Notes: a model not told the origin generated them from the letters alone. 64,000 nucleotides of DNA from Duffyella gerundensis (GCF_001517405.1 NZ_LN907827.1:1990587-2054586); one strand, 5' to 3'. Shown: positions 28,873 through 39,054, counted from the first letter of the stretch. Translations and numbers: made by a program.

Positions 28873-29065
28873 AGTTATATTTACCTGGTCGGCGCGGCGC
28901 CGGCTAACGTGCCGCCTGTTACTGACGGCTGAGATGCATTGTTTTGCCACGCATTTTAGCACAAAGCGAAAGGGGGCAGGTTTAAGCGGATGTTGTTCAA
29001 TAAATTCGAACATAGCTCTCGAAATATTCAACTTTCACTGGCAGAAGTTTGTCCCTAAAGTGTAA

Positions 29066-29707
<642 letters not shown>

Positions 29708-29734
29708 TTTTTCGCGCTAACACCGCACAGGGAC

Positions 29735-29763
29735 AACCGGCCATTTTCTGGCCGGTTTTTTTT
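29735..29763 (+). terminator. Terminator after azoR
   Basis: AACCGGCCA and TGGCCGGTT form a 9-bp stem followed by eight T. Confidence 0.92.
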
Positions 29764-29769
29764 CGCCTG

Positions 29770-30099
29770 TCAGTCGGCACCTTTACGCAGCCACTGCCCG
29801 TTAATGCCGCGCACGTATTCACCCGCAGCCGCCCGCTGCACCAGCTTTTCGCCCGCAATGCGCGCTACCTCATCGCGGCTAAGGTGATTTTGATCGGCCA
29901 ACCGCTGATAGTGTTCCCGTCGGCCATCGTTAATGCGTGCCACCAGCGCCTGCGTCTCGACATCATCACGCACCGCAGCGAGATAGCCGCTGAAGGTTTC
30001 CCCGACCCGTCCCTGCTGCCGCCCCTCTTCCAGCGTCAGTGACCATGCGGCGGGTGTCAGCAGCAGGCCAGCAATCAGCAGTGCCCAGGAGGTTCTCAA
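29770..30099 (-). CDS. ydbL: YdbL, periplasmic DUF1318 protein
   Basis: Exported protein of 109 aa with a signal peptide (…LLTPAAWSLTLEEG) and the DUF1318 core GRVGETFSGYLAAV, followed by GEYVRGINGQWL at the end, matching E. coli YdbL. The start is TTG at 30099, overlapping the ynbE stop by 4 bp (TTGA). It is the third gene of ydbH-ynbE-ydbL. In E. coli YdbL modulates the YdbH-YnbE intermembrane bridge, probably by preventing YnbE over-multimerisation. Confidence 0.92.
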   Translation of the reverse strand: MRTSWALLIAGLLLTPAAWSLTLEEGRQQGRVGETFSGYLAAVRDDVETQALVARINDGRREHYQRLADQNHLSRDEVARIAGEKLVQRAAAGEYVRGINGQWLRKGAD

Positions 30100-30290
30100 A
30101 ACAGATCGCTCTGATTTTTCAGCAGCGCCTCCACGTCTTTATCCACCTTGATGTGGATCTCATGCTCGATTTTCACGTTCATGTTAATGGTGATCGGCTC
30201 TTTTGGTGCCGCCACTTCGATACGCGGAATGCAGCCGCTGAGCAGAACCAGCGCGGGCAGGCAGCCGAGCACGTAAACAAACAACCTCAT
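30096..30290 (-). CDS. ynbE: YnbE, outer-membrane lipoprotein partner of YdbH
   Basis: Small lipoprotein of 64 aa. The signal sequence ends in the lipobox LLSGC (Cys20), and the mature part (IRIEVAAPKEPITINMNVKI) is the amphipathic beta-strand region that pairs with the YdbH C-terminus. AAGGAAAA precedes the start; the ATGA overlap with ydbH implies translational coupling. Confidence 0.93.
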   Translation of the reverse strand: MRLFVYVLGCLPALVLLSGCIPRIEVAAPKEPITINMNVKIEHEIHIKVDKDVEALLKNQSDLF

Positions 30291-32899
30291 GGTGAATTTT
30301 CCTTTTGCGTGGGCAAGCTGGCGTGCTGCTCAATCCAGGATTGCAAGTTATCGCCAAAGCGCAGGCTTCGCCACAGCTGGAACAGATTTTCCTGCTGTTG
30401 ATAACTGAGATTTACCCGCTGATCGCGGTTACTGAAACGGCTGGTGCCCTGCACCTGCGCGCCGAGCCGGGCGTTGCCCAGATTATCCAGGTTCAATGTC
30501 GCCCAGGCGCGCGAAATTTCCATGTAGCGCAGCCAGTCAATCGCTGCCCCGGCGGCGATATTATTGCTGGCGATAGCATCAGCCATATCTTTATCCATCC
30601 GCAGCGTCAGATTGCCACTGTTGGCAATCCACCCCTCTTTCACCAGCCATTGCGGATGATTGAGCCACAGCGGCAGCTCGCCGTTAATGCGGCCCGACAG
30701 CGCAATTTGCTTGGGTTTAATCGCGGTGATCAGTTCACTGAGGCTAATCGCCTGTAGCTTGAGCACCGCTGCTCGCCGCTGCGGCAGACGCAAGCTGGCC
30801 ATGCTGACCTGGCCGCCCAGCAGATCGACGCTGAGATTTTGCAGCGTTAACGGCCGCGCCTCATTAAAGGGATACCAGCCCTGAAGCTCAGCGTGGATAT
30901 TTTTCAGCGTGAACTGGTTTTCGATAGCGGCAATTTGCAGGCTGACCGGACGGCGGGCACCAAACTGCCACTGCTGCGCCCTGAGCCGAAACGGCAGGGA
31001 AAAACCGACGCCGCTGATGCGATTATCGGGCGTCCAGACGCCGCCATCTTTCACCGCCCAGTGCCCGCCCGCCTCAAATCCCTGATCGGCGGCGGCCGAA
31101 AACGCCACCTGCGCGCGCAGCGTACCGCTGTTGATTTTCATTTTCAGATCGGGGCTAAGCAGCGGCTGAAACACGCTCAGCGGCTGCGTCGGCCACCACG
31201 CCTGTCCGCGCAGCCGGCTACCATCCCAGCGCCCGTTGACGCTGACCGGGCCAATCTTCTGCGCATGCAACGCCCCTTTAAACTGAAAGCGGGCCGGATC
31301 GCTGCCTTTGAGTGCCAGCTCCAGCTGTGACGGCGGCAGGTAGCCACCGCTGGTAAAGCGGGTTTCCTGAGCATCCAGCCTGACGGCGCCCGAAAACGCC
31401 GGCTTTTCAGCATCGCGCTGCCAGCGAATGGGCTGCGTCATGGTAAGGCGCGGTGCACGGACAGTGGCCAGTCCGTAGCTCAGCTGGTCGAAGCCGGTTG
31501 AGAGCCTGTCCAGCGTGATCAGCGTCTCCTGCCAGCTGCCGGTGCCGCGCACATCCCATTTGGCGGCCAGCGGCGCCAGTTCGCCCTCGCCCCAATATTT
31601 CCATAACCAGCGGCCTTTATCGGGCCAGAATCCGCGAGCGCCGCCGTCGAGATGCAGGCTGAAGCGGCCGAAGCTCGGATCGTGCGCCTTGAGGATCGCC
31701 TGCAGGCGTCCATTGATGCCCTGCGATGAGACGCTGACGCCGGCCAGCGGCCAGCGCGCTTCGTCCACCTCCAGCGTCGACAGCAGCCGTCCCCGCATGC
31801 GCAGCAGCGCACCGGGTTTGAGCTGCAGCAGTGGATCGGCGAGCGGCCCAACCAGCACGCCGGGCAGCGCGGCAAAAAACTGCAGCGCGGCCAGCTTCAT
31901 GTCGCCGGTGAGCTGAAACGGCAACTGGCTGTTAAGCAGATCCAGATGGCCCGGCCCAAAACTCAATACCGCATTACCTTTGCCACCGCGCCCCTGCGTC
32001 AGCACGTTCAAACGGCCGCCGATCGTGGTGGCGGCCAGCCCCTGCTGCCAGTCGCTCAGCCGCAGGGCAACATTGCCCGCCAGCGGCTGCGTCGCCCACG
32101 GCCAGCGCCACTGCCCCCCTTCAATCACGATCTCGCGGTTATCGGCTCGCCACGGCAGCGTCAGCAGCGGCGTTTTATCCTGTGCGGTGCTGAGCAGCAG
32201 CGTGCCCTGCTGACCCTGCCAGTGCAGCGCGGCGTTGAGCGGCTCAGGCGCAGCATTAAGCGCCAGCCTGGCCTGTAATTCGCCATCGACCGGCAGGCCA
32301 GTGAGAAACTTTCCGAGATTGAGCTGGCCGCTAAGGGTCAGCGGCGCGGCACCCGCAATCAGACTCAGCTCATCCACCTTTAGCGTCTGACCGCTGAGGC
32401 TGGCATGCAGGCGCAGGTTATCACCCTGATAATCGATATGTTGATGCTGCGCACTCAGCGCCAGCGTGAGACGCCCGGCAAACTGCTGCCACGGCGAAAC
32501 GGTGAGCTTATCGAACTGCACATCCGCCGCGGGCAGCATCGCCTGCCATTCAGCCAGCGAGCGTGGCGCGTCCGCGTTCTCCTGCGGCAGCAGCCGATCA
32601 AGACATTGGGTGTTGATCTCGACGTCAGCAGCATGCAGCTGCCAGCGATGGTGATGCCAGCCCAGCGAGGCCTGTTTGATCTCAGCCAGCTGGCAAGCCT
32701 GCGCATGGTAACGAACCACCGGAAAGAACAGCGCGCCGTCATGCCAGCGCAGATTGCCAGCCAGTTCAATGCGCGTGTCATCGGGTAGCCAGAAGCCCGC
32801 CAGACGCGGCAGCCATTGCCCGGTAGTCAGCAGCAGCCCGAGCACCAGTAAAATCAGCGCCAATATCGCTGCCAGAAAAATCTTTAACGCCCGCGTCAT
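30287..32899 (-). CDS. ydbH: YdbH, AsmA-like intermembrane phospholipid transport protein
   Basis: Very large periplasm-spanning protein of 870 aa. One N-terminal TM anchor (ALKIFLAAILALILLVLGLLL) is followed by a long beta-rich region typical of AsmA-like bridges (TamB, YhdP, YdbH), which together move phospholipids to the outer membrane in E. coli. YnbE caps its C-terminus at the outer membrane. The start at 32899 matches the E. coli N-terminus; the frame is open upstream to 32941 through a TTG. First gene of the ydbH-ynbE-ydbL operon, divergent from ldhA. Confidence 0.94.
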   Translation of the reverse strand: MTRALKIFLAAILALILLVLGLLLTTGQWLPRLAGFWLPDDTRIELAGNLRWHDGALFFPVVRYHAQACQLAEIKQASLGWHHHRWQLHAADVEINTQCLDRLLPQENADAPRSLAEWQAMLPAADVQFDKLTVSPWQQFAGRLTLALSAQHQHIDYQGDNLRLHASLSGQTLKVDELSLIAGAAPLTLSGQLNLGKFLTGLPVDGELQARLALNAAPEPLNAALHWQGQQGTLLLSTAQDKTPLLTLPWRADNREIVIEGGQWRWPWATQPLAGNVALRLSDWQQGLAATTIGGRLNVLTQGRGGKGNAVLSFGPGHLDLLNSQLPFQLTGDMKLAALQFFAALPGVLVGPLADPLLQLKPGALLRMRGRLLSTLEVDEARWPLAGVSVSSQGINGRLQAILKAHDPSFGRFSLHLDGGARGFWPDKGRWLWKYWGEGELAPLAAKWDVRGTGSWQETLITLDRLSTGFDQLSYGLATVRAPRLTMTQPIRWQRDAEKPAFSGAVRLDAQETRFTSGGYLPPSQLELALKGSDPARFQFKGALHAQKIGPVSVNGRWDGSRLRGQAWWPTQPLSVFQPLLSPDLKMKINSGTLRAQVAFSAAADQGFEAGGHWAVKDGGVWTPDNRISGVGFSLPFRLRAQQWQFGARRPVSLQIAAIENQFTLKNIHAELQGWYPFNEARPLTLQNLSVDLLGGQVSMASLRLPQRRAAVLKLQAISLSELITAIKPKQIALSGRINGELPLWLNHPQWLVKEGWIANSGNLTLRMDKDMADAIASNNIAAGAAIDWLRYMEISRAWATLNLDNLGNARLGAQVQGTSRFSNRDQRVNLSYQQQENLFQLWRSLRFGDNLQSWIEQHASLPTQKENSP

Positions 32900-33075
32900 G
32901 GCAATAACAACCCTGTTTTCCGGTGGGAAATCCTGTGGCAAATGATGGCATGTTCATCGATTAGGGTGAAGTATTTCCCCTTTCGTCTGTGGCCGAAAAC
33001 GTTTTATGCTGAGCAGCCGTTATTATGACCCCACTATTCAGGCTACACTGAGACCATCAACCAGAGGAATCAGCG

Positions 33076-34068
33076 ATGAAATTAGCGGTTTACAGCACCA
33101 AACAGTATGACAGGAAATACCTGGCACAGGTTAACGAGCGCTACGGTTTTACCGTAGAGTATTTCGATTTTCTGCTCAGCGAAAGCACGGCTAAAACCGC
33201 CGTGGGGTTTGATGCGGTGTGCATTTTCGTCAATGACGATGGCAGCCGTGCGGTACTGGAAGAGCTGGCCGAGCTGGGCGTTAAGGTTATCGCGCTGCGC
33301 TGCGCCGGTTTCAACAACGTCGATCTCAAGGCTGCGGAGGAACTCGGTCTGCAGGTGGTACGCGTGCCGGCCTATTCACCGGAAGCGGTAGCCGAGCATA
33401 CCATCGGTATGATGATGACGCTCAACCGGCGTATTCATCGCGCTTATCAACGCACGCGCGACGCCAATTTTTCTCTGGAAGGCCTGATCGGCTTTAATAT
33501 GCACGGCAAAACCGCAGGGGTGATCGGCACCGGTAAAATCGGCCTGGCCACGCTGCGTATTTTAAAAGGGTTTGGCATGCGACTGCTGGTTTCTGACCCC
33601 TATCCGAGCGCTGCTGCGCTGGAACTGGGCGCGGAATATGTTGATGTCGCCACGCTGTTTCGCGAATCCGACGTTATCAGCCTGCACTGTCCGCTGACCG
33701 AAGATAACTATCATCTGCTTAATGAAGCGGCGTTTAGTCAGATGAAAGATGGCGTGATGATCATTAACACCAGCCGTGGTGCATTGATCGATTCACAAGC
33801 GGCGATTGATGCGTTAAAGCAGCAGAAAATTGGCTCGCTGGGTATGGACGTCTATGAAAATGAGCGCGATCTGTTCTTTGAAGATAAGTCGAACGACGTG
33901 ATTCAGGATGATGTATTTCGTCGCCTGTCAGCCTGCCACAACGTGCTGTTCACCGGTCATCAGGCCTTTCTGACCGCGGAAGCGCTGATTGCGATTTCGG
34001 AAACCACGCTGAATAATTTACAGCAGGTTACCGCGGGCGAAATTTGCCCCAATCTGGTCAAGGCGTAA
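33076..34068 (+). CDS. ldhA: D-lactate dehydrogenase (NADH, fermentative)
   Basis: Cytoplasmic 2-hydroxyacid dehydrogenase of 330 aa, nearly identical in layout to E. coli LdhA (329). The NAD site is in GVIGTGKIG; the catalytic Arg is in NTSRGALID, Glu in MDVYENERDLFF and His in TGHQAFLT. It reduces pyruvate to D-lactate in mixed-acid fermentation, consistent with the fnr/fnrS anaerobic theme of the region. GAGGA precedes the start. Confidence 0.98.
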   Translation: MKLAVYSTKQYDRKYLAQVNERYGFTVEYFDFLLSESTAKTAVGFDAVCIFVNDDGSRAVLEELAELGVKVIALRCAGFNNVDLKAAEELGLQVVRVPAYSPEAVAEHTIGMMMTLNRRIHRAYQRTRDANFSLEGLIGFNMHGKTAGVIGTGKIGLATLRILKGFGMRLLVSDPYPSAAALELGAEYVDVATLFRESDVISLHCPLTEDNYHLLNEAAFSQMKDGVMIINTSRGALIDSQAAIDALKQQKIGSLGMDVYENERDLFFEDKSNDVIQDDVFRRLSACHNVLFTGHQAFLTAEALIAISETTLNNLQQVTAGEICPNLVKA

Positions 34069-34075
34069 CAATCAC

Positions 34076-34098
34076 GGCGGCCGCTATGCCGCCTTTTT
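34076..34098 (+). terminator. Terminator after ldhA
   Basis: GGCGGC-CGCTAT-GCCGCC followed by five T. Confidence 0.88.
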
Positions 34099-34099
34099 G

Positions 34100-34378
34100 T
34101 TAACGGGCGCAGCGACCGCCGACCAGCGCACCTTCATCGCAACGACGGCCATTTGCCAGCTGGCACATGCCCACCCGCGAACCATCCAGTTGATGGGAAA
34201 ACGCCAGCGTTCCACCGGCACTATTGCAGTTAGTTTCGGCTAATGAGGACATTACAACGCTGGGTTGAATATGGGCTGCGGTGGCTTGTTGCGGTGGTTC
34301 GTTGTCGTTGTCAACGTCGCTGCTGCAGCCAGAAAGCAGCAGAGCGGCGCCGACAAGCAGAGTAATCGCTGCTTTCAT
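34100..34378 (-). CDS. ydbJ: DUF333 lipoprotein (YdbJ-like)
   Basis: Predicted lipoprotein of 92 aa. The signal sequence ends with LLSGC; the C-terminal half is a DUF333 domain (NCNSAGGTL.., GMCQLANGRRCDEGALVGGRC). E. coli YdbJ, a DUF333 lipoprotein, lies in the same ldhA neighbourhood, so the symbol is assigned by family plus context; hslJ and ydbK of E. coli are missing here. The start at 34378 has CGGAG 8 nt upstream. Function unknown. Confidence 0.8.
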   Translation of the reverse strand: MKAAITLLVGAALLLSGCSSDVDNDNEPPQQATAAHIQPSVVMSSLAETNCNSAGGTLAFSHQLDGSRVGMCQLANGRRCDEGALVGGRCAR

Positions 34379-34605
34379 GTATCGGGCTCCGGGAGAGAGA
34401 AAAGAGGACGCCTGAGCAGAATATGTCACCTTCTCCATCCGGTCGAGGGCTGACATGATTTTTTACCAAATTAGTTGCCGACAAAATGCAATCGGCCAGC
34501 TCTTATTTCACATCCAGGCCCGCATTTGAGTGACACTGTCACCATAAGGCATTTCGCTCAGGGCGTGGTAAAATGAACAGATTATGAAAACCCAAGGAGA
34601 ACATC
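34379..34605. other. Non-coding interval between ydbJ and the ABM gene
   Basis: 227 bp containing the two divergent promoter regions. I see no small gene, box or hairpin that stands out. Confidence 0.5.
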
Positions 34606-34893
34606 ATGAGTGATAAAGCGATTGTGATTGTCGCCAAGTTTATGGCGCAACCGGGTAAAGCGGACGAGCTGAAAAAGGTGCTGAGTGCCGGTGTACCGGG
34701 AAGCCGGGCCGAAGATGGCAACGTACATTACGATCTCTATCGCAGCGTGGAAGATGGCAACGTCTTTCTGTTTCACGAGCGCTGGAAAAGCCAGCAGGCA
34801 GTGGATGCCCACGGTGAACAGCCGCATTTCAAAACGCTGATGGAGCGCTCAGCGCATCTTATTCAACAGCCGCCTGAAATTACGCTGTTTTAA
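34606..34893 (+). CDS. ABM-domain monooxygenase (YgiN/LsrG-like)
   Basis: Small dimeric alpha-beta barrel protein of 95 aa of the antibiotic-biosynthesis-monooxygenase family: VIVAKFMAQPGKADELKKVL, then NVHYDLYRSVEDGNVFLFHERWKS with the conserved Tyr/His/Trp pattern and a C-terminal HFKTLMERSAHLI. Related E. coli proteins are the quinol monooxygenase YgiN and the AI-2 isomerase LsrG. The substrate is unknown. AAGGAGAAC precedes the ATG. Confidence 0.88.
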   Translation: MSDKAIVIVAKFMAQPGKADELKKVLSAGVPGSRAEDGNVHYDLYRSVEDGNVFLFHERWKSQQAVDAHGEQPHFKTLMERSAHLIQQPPEITLF

Positions 34894-34901
34894 GCGGTAG
34901 T

Positions 34902-34926
34902 CGGGGCGCCAGGCGCCCCGCTTTTC
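34902..34926. terminator. Terminator between the ABM gene and dbpA
   Basis: CGGGGCGC and GCGCCCCG stem, followed by CTTTTCTT. Lies between two convergent stops. Confidence 0.8.
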
Positions 34927-34930
34927 TTAT

Positions 34931-36310
34931 TCACTGCAACAGCATGGCGCGACAGGTTTTTCCTTTGATCTTGCCCTGCTTGAGTTTAATCAACGCCTGT
35001 TTAGCCTGTTTTGCGCTAATGGCCACGTAGGCGTGAGTCGGTGTCAGATCAATCTTGCCAATATCAGCAGCATCTACACCCGCATCACCCGTCAGCGCGC
35101 CTAAAATATCGCCCGCTCTGATTTTCGCCTTGCGCCCACCATCAATGCACAGCGTCATCATTTTTGCTGGCAACGCTTTGATCGGCTGGTTCTTCAGGCT
35201 GGCAGCATCGCTCCACGTCAGCGGCTTTTGCAGGTAATCTTCCAGCGCATGCGCGCGCACCATCTCATCCGGCGCGACAAAACTCACCGCTTTACCCTCT
35301 TCACCGGCGCGTGCGGTACGACCAATGCGGTGCACGTGCACTTCCGGATCGAAAGAGAGCTGGAAGTTGACCACCATCGCCAGTGATTTGATATCCAGCC
35401 CGCGTGCCGCAACGTCGGTTGCGACCAGCACGCGAATGCTGCCGTTGGAAAAGCGGATCAGTACCCGATCGCGATCGCGCTGTTCGAGGTCGCCGTGCAG
35501 CGCCAGCGCGTTGATCTCTTTACTGTTGAGCATCGCCGCGACGTCGTCGCATTCGCGTTTAGTGTTACAAAACACCACGCAGGATGAGGGCTGTTCGCTG
35601 CTTAACAAGCCGAGCAGCAGCGTCATTTTGTCGCGGCTGCCCACTTCATAAAAGTGCTGCTCAATCACCGGCAGTTCAGTGACATCTTCTGTAGAAACCG
35701 CCAGCGCATCGCGTTGAAAACGGGCGCTGATCGCCACAATGTCCTGCGGCCAGGTGGCAGAAAACAGCAGCGTCTGGCGCGACGCAGGCGCATGGCCAAT
35801 GATCGCGTCCATGTCGTCACGGAAACCCATCTCCAGCATACGGTCAGCTTCATCCAGCACCAGCACACGCAGCTGAGACAGATCCAGCGATTCGCGCTTC
35901 AGATGATCGAGAATACGGCCAGGCGTGCCGACCACGATGTGCGGCGCATGCACCAGCGAATCGCGCTGGGCGCCCATCGGCTGGCCGCCGCACAGGGTAA
36001 GAATCTTAATATTGCGGGTGAAACGGGCCAGACGGCGCAGTTCATTGCTGACCTGATCCGCCAGTTCACGGGTCGGACAGAGCACCAGCGCCTGGGTCTG
36101 ATAGATCGTGGTGTCGATCTGCTGTAATACGCCCAGCCCAAATGCTGCCGTTTTACCGCTGCCGGTTTTTGCCTGCGCACGCACGTCGCGCCCGTCAAGG
36201 ATCGCGGGCAGCGCCGCCGCCTGAATAGGCGTCATGGCGTCGTAACCCATTTCACGGAGGTTATCGAGTTGGCTGGCAGGAAGTTGGGTCAGGGTAGAAA
36301 AAGCAGTCAC
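34931..36310 (-). CDS. dbpA: ATP-dependent RNA helicase DbpA
   Basis: DEAD-box helicase of 459 aa. The Q motif (GYDAMTPIQAAALP), AKTGSGKTAAF (I), PTREL (Ia), TPGR (Ib), DEADRMLEMGF (II), SAT (III), DVAARGLDI (V) and HRIGRTARAG (VI) are intact. The C-terminal ~75 residues form the RNA-recognition domain that binds hairpin 92 of 23S rRNA, giving the specific role in 50S subunit assembly. Confidence 0.97.
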   Translation of the reverse strand: MTAFSTLTQLPASQLDNLREMGYDAMTPIQAAALPAILDGRDVRAQAKTGSGKTAAFGLGVLQQIDTTIYQTQALVLCPTRELADQVSNELRRLARFTRNIKILTLCGGQPMGAQRDSLVHAPHIVVGTPGRILDHLKRESLDLSQLRVLVLDEADRMLEMGFRDDMDAIIGHAPASRQTLLFSATWPQDIVAISARFQRDALAVSTEDVTELPVIEQHFYEVGSRDKMTLLLGLLSSEQPSSCVVFCNTKRECDDVAAMLNSKEINALALHGDLEQRDRDRVLIRFSNGSIRVLVATDVAARGLDIKSLAMVVNFQLSFDPEVHVHRIGRTARAGEEGKAVSFVAPDEMVRAHALEDYLQKPLTWSDAASLKNQPIKALPAKMMTLCIDGGRKAKIRAGDILGALTGDAGVDAADIGKIDLTPTHAYVAISAKQAKQALIKLKQGKIKGKTCRAMLLQ

Positions 36311-36569
36311 GGGAGATTCTCATTAACAGGCAGATTTGCGGCTGTCAGTCTGGCAGAAAGTCAGGCTGACAGCAATTCTGATGGCCGGTTGACGGGTGGC
36401 GCCGATAAAATAATTACCGCGGCTGGCTAACATTCCGTGCCCTTTTCCGCCTCAGCGGCGATTAGCCTAAAATCGCACTGGAAATTAGCACGCTAATCCG
36501 TACCATACGGCCAGAGAATCTTTTCCACTGGCCCGAGGCCAGTATGCGTGCAACAGGCCCGAGACATCC

Positions 36570-37487
36570 GTGACCAGTCAAAAAGAGCAGTACAACCTCA
36601 ATAAACTTCAGAAGCGCCTGCGTCGTAACGTTGGCCAGGCGATTGCCGATTTCAATATGATTGAAGAAGGCGATCGCATCATGGTCTGTCTTTCCGGCGG
36701 CAAAGACAGCTATACCATGCTGGAGATCCTGCGCAATTTACAGCAGAGCGCGCCGGTGAACTTTTCGCTGGTGGCGGTCAATCTCGATCAAAAACAGCCT
36801 GGCTTCCCGCAACACATTCTGCCGGAGTATCTGGATAATCTTGGCGTTGAGTACAAGATTGTCGAGGAAGATACCTACTCCATCGTCAAAGAGAAAATTC
36901 CGGAAGGCAAAACCACCTGTTCGCTCTGTTCTCGTCTGCGCCGCGGCATTCTCTATCGTACCGCGACCGAACTCGGCTGCACGAAAGTGGCGCTGGGCCA
37001 TCATCGCGATGACATTTTACAGACGCTGTTTCTGAACATGTTTTACGGCGGCAAACTCAAAGGCATGCCGCCTAAGCTGATGAGCGACGACGGCAAACAG
37101 ATCGTTATCCGCCCGCTCGCCTACTGCCGTGAAAAAGACATCATTCGTTTTGCCGAAGCGCGTCAGTTCCCAATCATTCCATGCAACCTGTGCGGCTCGC
37201 AGCCGAACCTGCAGCGCCAGGTGGTGGCTGATATGCTGCGCGACTGGGATAAGCGTTTTCCTGGCCGCATCGAGACCATGTTCAGTGCCATGCAGAACGT
37301 GGTGCCCTCGCATCTTGCCGACGGCAACCTGTTTGATTTTAAAGCGCTGCAGCATGGCGATCCGATCGTTGACGGTGGCGATATCGCCTTTGACCGCGAA
37401 ACGCTACCGGTACAGCCAGCGGGCTGGCAGCCGGAAGATGGCGACGATACGTTGCCTGAGCGTTTGCCGGTGATGGAAATCAAATAA
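36570..37487 (+). CDS. ttcA: tRNA cytosine(32) 2-thiolation enzyme TtcA
   Basis: ATP-dependent [4Fe-4S] tRNA thiolase of 305 aa (E. coli 311), making 2-thiocytidine at position 32. The PP-loop SGGKDSYTM and cysteines in TCSLCSRL and PCNLCGS (three of them cluster ligands in E. coli) are present. The start is GTG at 36570 (no ATG exists in frame upstream), giving a slightly shorter N-terminus than E. coli. The divergent 259-bp space with dbpA holds promoters only. A strong terminator follows. Confidence 0.96.
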   Translation: MTSQKEQYNLNKLQKRLRRNVGQAIADFNMIEEGDRIMVCLSGGKDSYTMLEILRNLQQSAPVNFSLVAVNLDQKQPGFPQHILPEYLDNLGVEYKIVEEDTYSIVKEKIPEGKTTCSLCSRLRRGILYRTATELGCTKVALGHHRDDILQTLFLNMFYGGKLKGMPPKLMSDDGKQIVIRPLAYCREKDIIRFAEARQFPIIPCNLCGSQPNLQRQVVADMLRDWDKRFPGRIETMFSAMQNVVPSHLADGNLFDFKALQHGDPIVDGGDIAFDRETLPVQPAGWQPEDGDDTLPERLPVMEIK

Positions 37488-37500
37488 ACGCCAGCAATAA

Positions 37501-37530
37501 AAAAGGGCACCTGCGGGTGCCCTTTTTTTT
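37501..37530. terminator. Terminator after ttcA, likely bidirectional
   Basis: GGGCACC-TGC-GGGTGCCC with A-rich left and eight-T right flanks. It also lies 3 bp past the stop of the minus-strand proline-rich ORF. Confidence 0.92.
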
Positions 37531-37532
37531 GC

Positions 37533-37670
37533 TCACATATGTGGCGGCGGATCGAGAATCGGGTCCGGCTCGCCCGGTGGCGGATCGGGCATCGGTTGCG
37601 GTGTTGGAATGGGATCGGGAATCGGCGTTGGGTCAGTTGGGACCGGATCGGAAGCGCGAATAAATGGCAT
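37533..37670 (-). CDS. Proline-rich 45-residue small protein
   Basis: Small ORF of 45 codons with an exact GGAG-AAGG-AC ribosome-binding region before ATG (37670) and a shared terminator right after the stop. The product is built of P-x-P/D-P units (DPVPTDPTPIPDPIPTPQP, then PDPPPGEPDPILDPPPHM): about 19 Pro and 9 Asp/Glu, no Cys, Trp or Tyr. It would be extended (polyproline-like) and acidic. A proline-rich small protein (YnaL) is known in E. coli, but I cannot confirm homology. Function unknown. Confidence 0.7.
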   Translation of the reverse strand: MPFIRASDPVPTDPTPIPDPIPTPQPMPDPPPGEPDPILDPPPHM

Positions 37671-37775
37671 GTCCTTCTCCTGTAATCAATGAGGATGCTG
37701 CGGCACCAAAGCGCACGGCGCATCAGATAACACCCTTTAAGCGTAGGCCAAATTCAGCGATCCTGGCGCACAGGC

Positions 37776-37895
37776 AAAAAAAAAGCCGGCGTTAAGCCGG
37801 CACATCAAGCATCGAAAGGTGCTATGCAGTAACTCAAATTGGAAGTCAGACAATATGGAGCGCAACGCCCATCGCTTGACGTTGCATTCACCTGC
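37776..37895 (-). ncRNA. fnrS: FnrS small regulatory RNA
   Basis: A 120-nt Hfq-type sRNA, recognised by matching E. coli FnrS: the 5' end GCAGGTGAATGCAACGTC, the loop region GCGATGGGCGTTGCGCTCC, CATATTGTCT, and the ACTGCATAGCAC segment, followed by a GCCGGC-TTAAC-GCCGGC terminator and nine T. It sits between ttcA and zntB, the same neighbourhood as in E. coli (zntB-dbpA). FnrS is made anaerobically and represses aerobic-metabolism genes (for example sodB, maeA, gpmA). The conserved 5' and loop segments are the known target-pairing regions. Confidence 0.95.
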
Positions 37896-37930
37896 GGGAC
37901 TAAGTCTGCCCCAGCCCCGGAGGTGAGTTC

Positions 37931-37944
37931 TTGACCTCGATCAG
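37931..37944 (-). promoter_or_regulatory. FNR site of the fnrS promoter
   Basis: On the minus strand CTGAT-CGAG-GTCAA matches TTGAT-N4-ATCAA except at the first and one inner base. Its centre is 42.5 nt upstream of the mapped-by-homology fnrS 5' end, the class II activation position. Confidence 0.82.
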
Positions 37945-37979
37945 CTTTTAGCCGGTTGCTGCGGCTAATCTACTGGCGG

Positions 37980-38963
37980 CTACAGCCACTTGCGTTTTTT
38001 TAACCACATCGCAACCGCCACCACGATCACCACCAGCGACAGGCAAAACACACCAAAACCTAAATGCCATTCGCCGCCGGGAATACCGCCCAGGTTGACA
38101 CCAAACAGCCCGGTAAGAAATGTCGTGGGCAGGAACAGCATCGCCATCAGCGACATGGTGTAGGTGCGTCGGTTCATTGATTCGGCCATCACCGAGGCGA
38201 TCTCATCGGAGAGCACGCCGGTACGCGCAATGCCGGAATCGAGATCTTCCAGCCCGCGACCGAGTCGGTCGGCAATCTCCTGCATACGACGCCGTTCATC
38301 ATCATCCATCCAGCCCAGCTTCTCGCTGGCCAGCCGGGCGTAAACGTCGCGCTGCGGCGTCATATAGCGACGCATTACGATCAGCTGTTTGCGCAGCAGT
38401 GCCAGCTCGCCGCGCGGCGGCACCTGCTGATCCATCAGCGCATCTTCCAGCGCGATAATTTTCTCGTGCAGCTCATCGATAAACTCACTGGCGTGATCGG
38501 TGAGCGTGTCACATAAATCCACTAGCCAGCCGCCGCAGTCCACCGGGCCGTTACCGTTTTGCAACTCAATCAGCACGTCATCAATGGCGGAGACTTTGCG
38601 CCGCCGGGTAGAAACGATCAGTTTGTCATTGATAAAAACGCGCACCGCCACCAGCTGATCCGGCCGCGAATCGCTGTTCAGGTTGACGCTGCGCAGGGTA
38701 ATCATAAAGCCATCGCCAAGACGACTGACGCGCGGACGCATGCTGTCGCCCGCCAGCCCGTCACGCACGGCATCGGGAATCAGATGGGTTGACTGCAACC
38801 ATTCGGCGCTGCGCTGCTGCGTGTAGTTAAGATGCAACCAGCAGGGCCGATCGCAGTTGATCACGTCGTTCTCCGCAATCGGAATCACGCCGCCCTTGCC
38901 GTCAAGCTGGCAGGCGATGATGGCGTCGGAGACCTGGAGAGCTTTACCTTCAATGACGTTCAA
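37980..38963 (-). CDS. zntB: Zinc transporter ZntB (CorA family)
   Basis: Inner-membrane CorA-type transporter of 327 aa, the same length and pattern as E. coli ZntB. A large N-terminal cytoplasmic funnel domain is followed by two C-terminal TM helices (about 267-287 and 300-320) with the pore motif GVNLGG (GMN in CorA; GVN in ZntB). It moves zinc, proposed as proton-coupled uptake. It lies upstream of fnrS on the same strand. Confidence 0.96.
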   Translation of the reverse strand: MNVIEGKALQVSDAIIACQLDGKGGVIPIAENDVINCDRPCWLHLNYTQQRSAEWLQSTHLIPDAVRDGLAGDSMRPRVSRLGDGFMITLRSVNLNSDSRPDQLVAVRVFINDKLIVSTRRRKVSAIDDVLIELQNGNGPVDCGGWLVDLCDTLTDHASEFIDELHEKIIALEDALMDQQVPPRGELALLRKQLIVMRRYMTPQRDVYARLASEKLGWMDDDERRRMQEIADRLGRGLEDLDSGIARTGVLSDEIASVMAESMNRRTYTMSLMAMLFLPTTFLTGLFGVNLGGIPGGEWHLGFGVFCLSLVVIVVAVAMWLKKRKWL

Positions 38964-39054
38964 TTCGGGAGCCTCAATAAAAAAACATGCGCCCTCAGGC
39001 GCAGTAAGAAAGTCGTGGTGGCGTCAGCGCAACAGGCTGGCTAACGCCTGGCGG

